NCBI GenBank assembly: GCA_020543525.1
Contig: JAHYIO010000004.1
Span: 2,356,001 to 2,420,000, forward strand
From: Coriolopsis trogii
Lineage: Eukaryota > Basidiomycota > Agaricomycetes > Polyporales > Polyporaceae
Reading direction: 5' to 3'
Length of the DNA: 64,000 bases
The notes beneath the pieces are model-generated. The model ran no database searches and was not told where the DNA came from. It worked only from the letters and a program-made list of their open reading frames with translations. Shown piece by piece: positions 31,821 through 42,411 of this stretch (within the stretch, counting starts at the first letter, position 1; every line of letters starts with the position of its first letter). A program made the position numbers and the translations under genes.

Positions 31821-33175
31821 GGTTTGCAGCGCTAGATTCGGACAAAGTGCGGCTCAGATGCTCCTCGTTGTGTGCCGGGGTCTGGGGAAGCTGGTGAGTG
31901 AAGGAAGAATGGTGTTCCTGTCTGCGAAGACTGTGGAGAGGCTGGGGCAGAGCGAGATGGACGTGGACTTGGGCGCGGACGAATACGCAGCTCGACACAG
32001 CAAACGACGCGTACACAGCTCATGTCCGCCCCCGTCCGGGGCCATATGTATATGGTCTCCTGGCGCGCGGGCCGCCCTCCGTCCATACGTGTCCGATAGA
32101 CGCTTTCCCGCGGTTCTCATGGCTCCGCCTGCGTGGGTGTACGACCACAGCCTGTGGGCCCCGCCGCCTGACAGGGCGAGAAAATCCCGGGACAGCGCGA
32201 TGTCGGAATAACGCAGGTGGGAACTACTCTGCCACCATGCCGAGCGCCGATGAGAGTGGTAGGTTTGGACGGCAAAGGAGCAGCGTACGGCGACGCGAGT
32301 TACTTTTGCTTCGACGGATGTCCCGTATTAGAGTCGGCGGGTATTTTCGTAGACGACGAGAATGTTTATGGCATAGAAGGTCAGGAAGGCTTCTTGAAGC
32401 TGAAGCTGGAGAAGGCGCGAAGAGCGCCGTTCTCAACAGCCACAACTGCGACCTGTCCACCTGTCAGAATGCTACACCGGCCAATCATATTTGTCAGAGA
32501 CATGAAGACGCACAGAACGGCTAGGAACCGCGAATCCACGACGACGGGCCGGACAGGCAGTGTCGTCACACAGTGCCTGGGGTGCACTCCCCTCTCCCGA
32601 ACCTCGTTGCTACGAGGGTCGCGGGATGTGAGAAGGTCTGAGTAACTTACTATCGGAGCCGTCAGAGGCACACAGGCTGCATCGTTTGATACCGGTCGCA
32701 AGACATACTACCATTCGCCTGCGTGGGCTGCTCCCCAGGATCCGTGAGCGTTCGCGATCGGGTACAGTGTCACGATGGACGCGGCGGGGGAGTACAAGAG
32801 GTTGAGACTGTTCGAGTGTGGTCCAGACGAGGCAGTTATTGCGCCTGTGTTTGAGGCCGATCTCACAATGACGCAGGTGGGACGCCTAGGAGAAGCGCAG
32901 TCGGGATAGGATATTATGAGGCCGGAGTTCGTCCCGCGGGGGCTACGAAAGTGGATGTGAGTATTTGTATATGTTGTAAGGCGAGCGAGCTGCGTGGATG
33001 TCATTCGTAGTATCAGTCACACGCAAGTATGGGGGCCTACCCGGGGTAAGTTTCCGTCACCCATGAGCATCTAGATCAATGATAGGGAATGCACATTCTG
33101 ACTCGGAGTTGAAGCTGGAGCCGATGCCTGTGAGATTCTCTGCCCAGCTGAATGAAATGGGGCAATGACAAGAAC
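31821..33175. other. Intergenic region with unassigned open frames
   Basis: On +, 32250-32460 encodes MRVVGLDGKGAAYGDASYFC and more, and 32775-32872 encodes MDAAGEYKRLRLFECGPDEA before a donor-like gtggga. Both have good codon use but no domain, and I cannot connect them. Treat as possible fragments only. Confidence 0.3.
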
Positions 33176-34084
33176 CTAATCTACGAGATGCCGGTCAGCG
33201 TCAACCACGACCGACGAGGTTTCACCCTCACCATATCCTTCCTCCACCCAGGTCTCGTATACTGACGCAAGGAGGTCCCAACGCCTGTCACGCTTGACAC
33301 ATACCTCCGGGACGAGCACCACGCGAGCCCGGTCGTACTCGTATCCCCGCATCCGACTCTCCAGCCATCTACGAGCCTCTTCCTCCGTCTCCCCATAGTA
33401 CACGACCTCCACCTCCTCAACTGCAGAGGTAGCCAGCTCCGACGCGGGGATGCCATTGAACGGGTGCTGGGCCAGATCGATTTGGGACCACACGCGCCTG
33501 ATCGTCCGGATGGCGGGCGCCGAGAGCAGCATCCTCATCTCTGAGTACATATTCATGTTGATCGCGGTGAAATGACAGAGAGAGCGGAAGCACGGGAGGT
33601 ACTCGAACCGCACCTTGCCGTGCGCGGGCCCGAGGCAGAGATCCGACACAGAGGGTGGAATGGCGCCCATGATCTTCGCCCATCGGAGCTGGAAGATGCA
33701 GATGACGGCGAGCCATTGTAGGTCTCTGCAGCGGGTCAAGATTTGGTAGATTTGAGAAGTTGGCCATGCGTCCGAGGTGGAGTCTAGGTCCTCTGGCTCG
33801 ATGCTACTCGTAGGGCCGATCCACAATCTGTGAACGAGGTGCGCGACGGGGGTTTCTGACACCTTGAGCGGTTGTGCGCCTGCCAGACCCTGCGCAAATT
33901 TCTCTATTTTCTCCGACGAGTCGAGCGCGACGGTGTCGTATAAGAGTGGACGTGTCCAGGAACGCGCGGTATGGCAAACTCGACAGAGCGTCGCGCCCAA
34001 CGCTGCGTTTTGATCACTGGCATACTTCAATACTGTCATCACCTGGTCAGATATGATAGGAGATGAGCTTGAGTAGGGAAACAT
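33176..34084 (-). CDS. F-box-like family protein A
   Basis: A single minus-strand exon from ATG 34084 to TAG 33176 gives 302 residues. The start MFPYSSSSPIISDQVMTVLK followed by ATLCRVCHTARSWTRPLLYD is a divergent F-box. The rest has the layout of two genes at 46348 and 48878: VHRLWIGPTSS, then IPPSVSDLCLGPAHGKV, LPCFRSLCHF and ETEEEARRWLES. The three form a local paralogous family. They probably act as substrate receptors in SCF ubiquitin ligases, judged only from the F-box-like start. This is the only copy uninterrupted by introns in its main part. The more upstream GTG-containing frame was not used because an ATG fits. Confidence 0.72.
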   Translation of the reverse strand: MFPYSSSSPIISDQVMTVLKYASDQNAALGATLCRVCHTARSWTRPLLYDTVALDSSEKIEKFAQGLAGAQPLKVSETPVAHLVHRLWIGPTSSIEPEDLDSTSDAWPTSQIYQILTRCRDLQWLAVICIFQLRWAKIMGAIPPSVSDLCLGPAHGKVRFEYLPCFRSLCHFTAINMNMYSEMRMLLSAPAIRTIRRVWSQIDLAQHPFNGIPASELATSAVEEVEVVYYGETEEEARRWLESRMRGYEYDRARVVLVPEVCVKRDRRWDLLASVYETWVEEGYGEGETSSVVVDADRHLVD

Positions 34085-34518
34085 GCTCACTCTTATGCCG
34101 CATGCGCATCCAACACATCAGTCAGGTCATCTTGTCGTCAATTATTGTTCATGTCGTGACGCAACTCTCAGCTACTCACGATACGTAAGAGCTCTATAGG
34201 GAGCCTTGTATTGCCAGTAATGAGAACTGTTGTCCCTTCCATTCCTCGTGTTGCTTGTGCAAGGATAAGTGTTCGAACTGGAGAGAGTTACAACTTCTAA
34301 GGCAAAGTGTCGTGCCAACCCACCGCCACGCGGCTTCAGGAACCACTTTCCCACGCTCCAATGGACAACAAGCGCTGTTTCGCGCGATGCGGGACCAACA
34401 CACCGTTCATGTTCATCCGACTTGTACATCTTTTGTTGTACAACACGCAATCTATGTACACAGAGAGTATACAGCAGTCATACGCGTCGTAAGATCATGA
34501 TGACAGCCACGTCCACGC
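34085..34518. other. Intergenic region
   Basis: No supported gene. Confidence 0.45.
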
Positions 34519-35753
34519 TCAAGACAGCGCGGGGGTGTTCTCCGCAAAGTACTCGTGCGAGTCCGCGTTCATGATAGCCGTCGAGGGGTTGCTCTGCGCA
34601 AGGCTCTTCGCACGAGTCTGGCCATACGCGTAGTCATCGGTACCGGCATTCCTGTCAAAGTGGGTCGACTGCGGTGACATCAGCGACCGATTCGATCGAT
34701 AGAGTGACATGAGATGGACGCACCTCGTGGATGAGCGTACCCGCGCGCGAGTCGGTGCCGGTGTTGGGCGCCGACCAGAACGCACCGCAGAGGTAGACGT
34801 GGCCAAAGTCGTCCGAGTAGACGTAGGCGTACGTCGTAGCTTGGGTGCACGTGCAGTCGAACGAGTACGAGGAGTATGTGTTGCCGTTGAGGTTCTGGAA
34901 GTGCGTGAGGACGGTGCTGTGGCGCGCGGACGTGTACGCGCCGAACCAGGTCGTGTAGCGGGAAGTCGCCGAGGTGTGCGACTGGAGGTAACTGTTCGCG
35001 CGTCAGGCCTGTATCCGTCCTGATTGACATGAGAAAGCAACCTACGATAGCGCGTTCGCGGCGTAGGTCTGCGCCGCGGGAGTCGCGGCGTTGATGGCGC
35101 TCTGCTGAGAGGAGGAGCAGCCATTGAAGGTAGCACGCTTGCCGAGCGCGGGGGTGTGACGGGCTACGGCGAGCCTGCCGGAGACAGCAGCAACATGCGT
35201 GTCAGAGTTGGCGCGGATCTCGACCGGCTCGTTGGTCTCGGGGTCAACGTAGTGGAAGAGGTTGGATGCCTCGACGGTGTAGTTGCCTTCGCCCGGGAGC
35301 GTGAAGTTGTACGCGGCGGAGACTAGAGGCAAGGAGTCATTAACCGTAATTTTCAGAAGGGAACGCATGAGGTGTGCAGAGCTACTTACGGTCGTGTTCA
35401 ACGGAGACGGACTGGCCGGGGGCAATGACAGTGAACGCCGAGGGGTCGCTGCTCTTCGCGGCGGCCGAGGGGGAGTACTTGACCTTCGCACCATTGAACT
35501 TCGGGCGCGCACCCGAAGCAGTGGTGATATCGAAGGTGTTCGCCGGGAGCGTGTGCAGCGCACCGCGGGGGTCGTTGAGGAGCTTAAGGGTCTTGTCACC
35601 AGTGTTGGTGAGCGTGGTGACGACCTTCAAGTTGTGGACACCGTCGACAGCCTCGGGTCCGGAGACCTTGAGGGACAATCCGGGGGCAGCAGAGACTGCA
35701 GCCGCCGCAGCGACGAGAGCAATCAGAGAGGCGCGGAGAGTGGAGGTGAACAT
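34519..35753 (-). CDS. Secreted M35 peptidyl-Lys metalloendopeptidase (deuterolysin type)
   Basis: Minus-strand exons 35753-35390, 35322-35046, 34991-34724 and 34668-34519 give 352 residues. A signal peptide (MFTSTLRASLIALVAAAAAV) is followed by a propeptide with the family's beta-rich block LKVSGPEAVDGVHNLKVVTT and VEHDLSAAYNFT. The mature enzyme begins near ATFNGCSSSQQSAINAA. The aspzincin zinc site is complete: HESTH at 302-306, with the intron falling exactly between its Glu and Ser codons, then GTDDYAYGQ supplying the Asp ligand and Tyr. Members such as those of Grifola and Pleurotus cleave before Lys. Cysteines occur as expected (CTCTQ, LCGAFW). The frame is intact, so the enzyme should be active outside the cell. 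Confidence 0.95.
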
Positions 35754-37277
35754 GACGACGGTGGGGGAGGCTCAACGAGGAACGGTGCAACTGGACAAGA
35801 CCCGGGTGACCGAAGAGAGAGAGACGTTGAGTTGAGTCCCTTTATACTCCGTCGCTATCTTGCTCATGCATTGGAGCAGAAGCCCCGGGGTGGACGAAGC
35901 GATTCTCGAAAGCATGGGAGCTGACGCGATAGATGCCAAGACAGCATACACATCGTGTGCACCATAGGACCGACAGGCGAGACGAGTGTACATGTGTACA
36001 CATCATCGCACTTCAGAAGACTGCCGCGCCTGTACGATTGATCCGGCGGCGAGAGGGTCCACGCGAAGGGGTTACAGCTTCGGCAACGTGTGCGCTTCCT
36101 GTACGATGCTGCAAGAGAGCTGTCAGTTAAAGATGACAATACAGGGGAGCAAGAGGAGTGACTTGACGTCGAACTGGGTACAATAATGCACCCTGGCAAG
36201 GCCCCCGAGGAGACCACTACGCATGAATGACGGGGCTGTAGGACCGCCGAGGCCAGTGAGCACGCGGATGGCAGGATGATGGTCGTCAGCTGGAGCGCAA
36301 CATTCCAAATGCGAACAGAACAAAGATGCGGAATTCGAAGGACTGGTGATCAGTCCTTCAGGTCTCAGGCTTGGCTGTGCCACATTCGAGCGGGAAGACT
36401 TGTCGCTGTCGTCAAAAGCGTATGTATTCAGTACCCTTGTGGTCTCGACTCACGTTCGAAGCTTCCGACGTTGGTACTTCCATGCTTGTGTTGCGGGACT
36501 ATCGTCGAGGCGCGTAGGAAAGCATGTGGGCAATGAATGGGACGGGCAGTCGGAGGGTCAGAGGGGCCCTATCATCGGCAAGAGCTTAACAACGATGTCA
36601 GTGTCCTATGATCGTCCACCTTCCGACAAGAAGGGGTCAGCATGGAGCTGATAAGCCCGCGGTGAAGTCAAGGCCCGGGAGCGTCTTACCACACTCCGGA
36701 TATTCGTCATGGAGGTGCGATAAGTCGTGGACCAGGGGAGAGCCATGTGGTCGACGATGTTCAAAACACAGAACGCGGGGTCGTTGCTACTGTCCGCATG
36801 GGCGGGCCCCCTGCCCGGGACAGCCCGAAGGAGAGCCGTAGCCGCGCTTGAGTTTAGCGCGTGCTGCGTCGTGATCTCGCACCTCTCCATCCGATGTTCA
36901 TGCGTCTGACCGGTTCTGACGAAAACGAAGACGACAAGGCGAATATGCTTGACGAGTCCCATTCGGAGAAGAAGATGAAGAACAGCGAAAAATCCAAGAG
37001 CCTGAGGTGGTGATTGGGTATATGGAAACGCAGGTATGTGATGCTGTAGCATGCCGCGCTCTCGGGCAGGCCCTCAATGCAAATGCTGAAGTCCTTGAAG
37101 CACAGATCACGCTCAAACAAGTTACACTACTATGGAGGTTTCGATCGTACTTATCCGCCGCGGCCCGTTGCCGGCTGGTCGCGAAATCCCGCAGTCGGCG
37201 CTAGTCTCTCGTGGTTCCCCTAGTGTTACATTCCACCCAGCTTCGTCTCAGCCTCAGGGCTTCCAGGCGTCCGCATC
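35754..37277. other. Long intergenic region
   Basis: About 1.5 kb without a supported gene. The first 150 nt hold the M35 promoter: a TATA-like tataaagg on the minus strand lies about 90 nt upstream of its ATG. Other open frames overlap each other and have no domain. Confidence 0.45.
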
Positions 37278-38674
37278 ATGCCTGTGTACTCTTTGGGCAT
37301 CCTAGAGGTCACCTATCCATGCCATCAATGCGGCATCACGTTCTATAGCAAGAACGAACTCACTGACCATCAATACGAGTCCCGCGACAACAATCACCAC
37401 ATCTGCCGCGCGTGTGCCCTGGACTTCGCCACCGCCGAACAGCTCGAGGAACACTTTGTCCAGAGTCCTCGTCATCCGTTCTGCCAGTGGTGTGACCGCC
37501 ACTTCCGGTCGTTCACTGCACTCGAAAATCACCATGACGCTGTGCACTACTGGTGTTCGACCTGCGAGAGGGTATGGCCCCTATTCTACTTACTTTACAT
37601 CATTCTTCTAACTGCTGTCGCTAATGCCATGGTAGCTACTCCAGAGTCCTCGCGCTCTCACAGAACACTATGTTCAGAGTTCCTGCCATCCGTTTTGTCA
37701 GTACTGTGATCGTCACTTCAGGGAGTTCGAGGACCTCGAGTACCATTACGACACTGCACATGACTGGTGCACAAGCTGCGAACGGGTATGTCTCCCTAAC
37801 AGGCTCTACAAACGCTCACGACATAATGAATCGGAGTATAGATCTTTCAGAGCGCTCAGGCTCTCAAAGAACATTGTGTTCAGAGCCCCCGTCATGCCTA
37901 CTGTCAGCGATGCGACAGGCTTCACAGCTCACGGAAAGATCTCCACGAACACTACAGAGCCTACCATCACTTTTGTGACATCTGCGAACATGTGATGCTC
38001 TCTTTCCCTTACGGAAATTCCGTGACTCACTCGCCAACTTACAGGTCCTAGACTTCGAAATAGGCCTGCACGAGCACCGCCGTCAGAAGCATCCAGATCG
38101 CTACTGCGTTCCCTGCAAGAAGATGTTCCGCAACCGCAACGATCTCGACGCGCACCGCCGCTCACGGAAGCATCAAGGACAAACCGTCGTTTGTCCGGGC
38201 AAGGCATGCGGGCGGGCCTTTGTCTCGTACGCCGCGCTCATCCTCCATTTCGAGTCTGGCACGTGTCCATCACACATCACCCGCGCGATGCTCGACCGTG
38301 CCGTCATCGAGGCGGACAGAGGGAACCTAATCACGAACCCCTCGAGACTCATTGGCGCTGGACGGGCTTCGCCTGGCACGATGTGGGCGACCGACCGCTC
38401 GTGGAATGGATATGCGTTCGAGTGCTACCTATGTCACCGCACATATCGGACACTGGACTCGCTCAATCAACACCTCCGTAGCCCCGCGCATACCGAGAAG
38501 CTCTATCGCTGTCCCGTGGATGGACATGGGTGTGGAGCGGAGTTCGGGACACTGAGCGCGCTTTGGCAGCATATGGAGAGCGAGAGATGCGGGGTGTCTC
38601 GATTCCGCTCGAACATGGAGACGATGGTGGAAGACAGCTTGGTCGGCAAGATGAGGCTCTTAAAAGCTAGCTGA
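37278..38674 (+). CDS. C2H2 zinc-finger protein with duplicated exon
   Basis: Exons 37278-37571, 37645-37785, 37851-37991 and 38045-38674 are all phase 0 and give 401 residues. C2H2-type fingers run throughout: YPCHQCGITFYSKNELTDHQ, HHICRACALDFATAEQLEEH, FCQWCDRHFRSFTALENHH, then similar units in exons 2 and 3, YCVPCKKMFRNRNDLDAHRR, and a distinctive C-terminal half with FECYLCHRTYRTLDSLNQHL and YRCPVDGHGCGAEFGTLSAL. Exons 2 and 3 are each exactly 141 nt and encode the same module, so one arose from the other. The inverted paralogue at 45020-45969 lacks these. Nucleic-acid binding is likely, but targets are unknown. Paired CxxC and HxxxxH residues are nearly all present. Confidence 0.85.
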
Positions 38675-39386
38675 ATGTTTCCGGTAAGCTTTTTGTGCAC
38701 GTGTGGGTGATCATGGGCTATGTAGTCTGACTTCACGCAACGTCCGTCAGGCTTTCGTGTAAATTTCACCTTGTACCACTGTAAGTTCTCGGTTTCGTCT
38801 TGAAATCGCGATCAAGGGTCTGAATTTGTACTCCAGACAGCCATCTTACAATTCGACAAGGCAGTCATCGGTACTCCGAGGCTACCCCTTTGCTACTCAT
38901 CGCACACTTGTGACTAATACTCGCGTGTTCACTCGCGTCAACAACGGGTAACGAATGATCGCCTCACCAAAGTTTGAGGCGACATTATTGATACGAGTAC
39001 CAAGTTCCGGACGTCGTGTGTACCCCTCTGCAACTGCGCAGAGCCAACTTTAACACAAGGTAGACCAGACGTGTTTCGCTTCCATCCCGAGCGCTGATCT
39101 GTTCATTGTACTCCACAGCTCGCGAAGGGATGTCGCCGCTGACCGTGACAAGTCATGAGAGCGATCAAAGGGCATTGCTGCCGCTGATATATACATCGCC
39201 GTAAAGCATTTCTGCGGTGCCCGGAGATACGACTCACATTTATCGACTATACGCATGTCGCCGGCGCGCTCTCGTACGAGCTGTCAATCGCTTAGGGCGA
39301 TAGATGCGCCTGTACTCTATCTACGGCTCGTTCAGGTACAGTAGGTATATATACCTGCAGCAACGCCGTGGAGCACAAATCCAGCC
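38675..39386. other. Intergenic region with promoter of the 39387 gene
   Basis: No gene seen. A TATA box (tatatatacc, about 39346) lies roughly 40 nt upstream of the ATG at 39387. Confidence 0.5.
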
Positions 39387-41790
39387 ATGCTCTACTCGAC
39401 TCTGACGCGTGTGTTACTGCTCTGCTTCGGCGCATCTGTAACACAGGCATCTTCCAGTCCTCACGTAAGCCTCTTCTGTCTCTTTCATTCGCTGTATGCT
39501 CACACAACCTACAGCTTGCGGCCAACCAACCACACATTGCGTGGGGTCCTTGCAATCCCTCCGTCGTGAATGACACCGCGCTCTCCTGCGGTTTTCTGGA
39601 TGTCCCGCTAGACTACCATGACCCCTCCGTCGGGACTGCGCGCCTTGCCATGGTCAAGGCAAACGCTACCGGCGAGCGTCGTGGATCGATGTTCATGAAC
39701 CCAGGTGAGCGTCTCATCCCTCCCCGGTGTGGAATGCGTTGGTATGGCAGCTTACCGGAAGCCTTGTTGGTGGAAAGGAGGGCCTGGCGGCTCGGGAATT
39801 GTCAGCGTGAACCAGAACAGAGCTATGTTACTGGCACTGACCGGCGGAATCTACGACATCATCAGCTGGGACCCGCGTGGAGTCGGACTTACCCTGTCAG
39901 TATTGACTATTGATCTTGCCACCTGATTGTTGACGCCACATGTAGACCAGGAGATGTGCATTGCTTCGACAGCGTTGAAGAGTACAGCACGTTCTTTGAA
40001 GGGACCATCGAGCTCACAGGCATCGAGGAGACCGGGAACTTCACCGACCCGGCTGACATCGACGCGCTCCTCGCCCAAGCCGATGTCATGCAGCAGAAGT
40101 ACGAACATGTCGGGCAGAAATGCTTGGGGTCCCCGAACGGGAAGTTCTTGAAATACATGGGCACGGCAGCGGCGGTGCGGGACATGGTGACGATGGCTGA
40201 TGTTCTCGACGGGCCGGGCGCTCCGGTGAATTACATCGGGTTTTCGTATGGGACACTCATCGGGTCCTGGTTTGTAAACAGTCAGCATCTTGTCTTCTGT
40301 CCTTGGTGCGCTTGATATGTGACTGACTGATCGCAATTCTCAGTGTTTCCTGACGTATGTTTTCCAATATGTGAACGCAAATGTTTCGAATACTCACTGT
40401 CTCAATAGCGCGTCGGGCGCGTCGTCTTAGACGGTGTCCTCGACCCCATGTTCTTCGCTACTCGAGAGCTTGCAACGGTACGTTGAGCAATTCCCTACAG
40501 GATAGGATTCGAAGATTTTCTCAACGATGTCATCAGAATTGGGTCGCCAGCCAGCTCGTTGACGCCGATACAGTCTACAAGGGACTCGTGACGGGCTGTG
40601 CTCTCTCAGGTCCGGCGGGATGCGCGGCTGCCTCTGAGGGTGATACACCACTGGAAGTTGATGCCAAGTTTCAAGCGTTGTTAGTGGCTGCACATGACGC
40701 TGCTCGGAAGAACGCGTTTGTCCCTCTTACTTCTGGGCAAATCCGCTGTGAGCTACGATGAACTGCATTGTGGCGTCGTAGAACGTTGCTGATGTCCGAC
40801 TTCCGACTTCCGACTTCGCTCAACAGCTCAGCTCTATCCTTCGATGTTCTTCCCCCAGACGTGGTCATCTCTTGTTAACGATGTGTATCCGCAGCTTGTA
40901 GGCATCGTCACCGGAGAGTCACAGGAACTTGTCTCGCCGGCGAAGAGACGCGACAGACTATCTGGCACACCGTGAGCTATACTATGCCTAAGCCGCGCTC
41001 TGAAGTTGACTTCGTACTTACACTTGTTCTCTTCACAGGCTCATCAGTCGTGCGGCAGGCGACACCAGATCTTACACATCTTTGGCGATATTCTGCGGCG
41101 ATGGCGTGGACACTCACGGTACCACGGTGAAGGATGTCTTCCAGTCTGTTATCGATGGAGCACAGAACGTCTCACACCTCTGTATGTTGCTCAGTTGCTC
41201 GGACTAGCAGTTGTTCCCTGACAAGTAGTGGCTAGTCGGAGCATTTTGGCCAGGGGCCGTATCTCAATGCTCTTCCTGGCCAGTGCGCGCAATAGAGAGA
41301 TATGAAGGCCCGTTCAACAAGAAGCTCGCCAACAAGATTCTCATTGCCTCTACCACGGTGCACATCACCATTCACCCTTGCGTTCCAGCTGTTTAGCTGA
41401 ACATCCACAGTACGATCCAATCACCCCGCTGTCTGGAGCACGGGTTCTCGCCAGATTGCTCGGAGAAGACGCTGCTCTGGTCGAAGTCAACGGATTCGGG
41501 GTGAGCTTCTTGTGCTCTCTTGTGATGACCTATCTCACAGAGAGTACCGTTTAGCACACAACGGTCGCGGCACCTTCGAATTGCGTCAATGCCATAGCGT
41601 TGGCATATCTAATCAACGGGACGGTGCGTCAGCTCCGTCATTTGCAGTTTTTGACTTGTGTCTTCTGACACCTACTTTCCTATAGCTCCCCGTCAACGGG
41701 ACCGTCTGCGACGTGGATGCGGACTTCGAGGTGTTCCAAGGCGTCAATACTGCATCGATTCTGGCGCATTTACCAAGCGCCGACGTATAG
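39387..41790 (+). CDS. Secreted TAP-like alpha/beta hydrolase (S33 family), copy 1
   Basis: Thirteen exons (39387-39464, 39515-39704, 39778-39895, 39946-40280, 40344-40354, 40409-40477, 40537-40747, 40827-40971, 41039-41181, 41236-41357, 41411-41500, 41555-41623, 41686-41790) sum to 562 codons. A signal peptide (MLYSTLTRVLLLCFGASVTQ) precedes an alpha/beta hydrolase with the oxyanion motif NPGGPGGSG. The nucleophile is Ser229 in GFSYGT, with Asp476 in YDPITPL and His505 in GFGHTT. The C-terminal TAP-like domain is typical of tripeptidyl or prolyl aminopeptidase relatives, so release of N-terminal residues from peptides outside the cell is the likely role. Exon 5 is only 11 nt (Met-Phe-Pro-Asp). 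Copy 2 at 50452-52805 has the same exon plan on the other strand. Confidence 0.92.
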
Positions 41791-42411
41791 GTGCGCGTGG
41801 GTTGGCCGGGTGCAGATTGTATCTTAGTACGCGACTGATTGTCTACTGGGGAAAAATTGGCTATGCTCCACTTCGGAGCGTGGCGGGATCTCGAGGTGCG
41901 TTGGTTCGCATTCAACAACTCTCCCGGGGTTTTGATCTCACCGAACGCATCAGCGCCGTTTTACCCCACGTAATACACCGCAGATCGATCTCTGGATGCT
42001 GTATGGTGAGCGGGAGAATATCTGTATGCATGCTATGTAAATGCGAGGCACACAAACTATTTCAGCTAAGAACTTCTTCGAACGGTATAAGATACCGCCG
42101 GGGTCTGGTTGAAGTTTGTGTCATGTTATGGTACCGATGACGTCGCCGAAGGACGAGACTCACTCCTGATAGGACACTCGACAGCGGTTACTGTCACAAG
42201 CTATCAACTACACTACTGTTCGCTGTCGCCCGAACGTCACGCTGTCCCGTCAGTGGCATACCCCCTGTGGTACACCGGGATGATTCTCTCTCCGAGTCTC
42301 TATATTCGCAGTGTTGAAGCTGGTCTTGGTCATCTGTATAAATACAAGAGCGACCGGGGGGTGTCAAAAGCCAGCAACAGCTCGTCTCAACAACTCCACT
42401 CGCAAGCCGGA
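41791..42411. other. Intergenic region with promoter of the S53 gene
   Basis: No gene supported. It contains the TATA box at 42337. Confidence 0.5.
42337..42344 (+). promoter_or_regulatory. TATA box of the S53 protease gene
   Basis: The perfect TATAAATA lies 75 nt upstream of the ATG at 42412, a normal distance in basidiomycete genes with short leaders. Confidence 0.65.
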
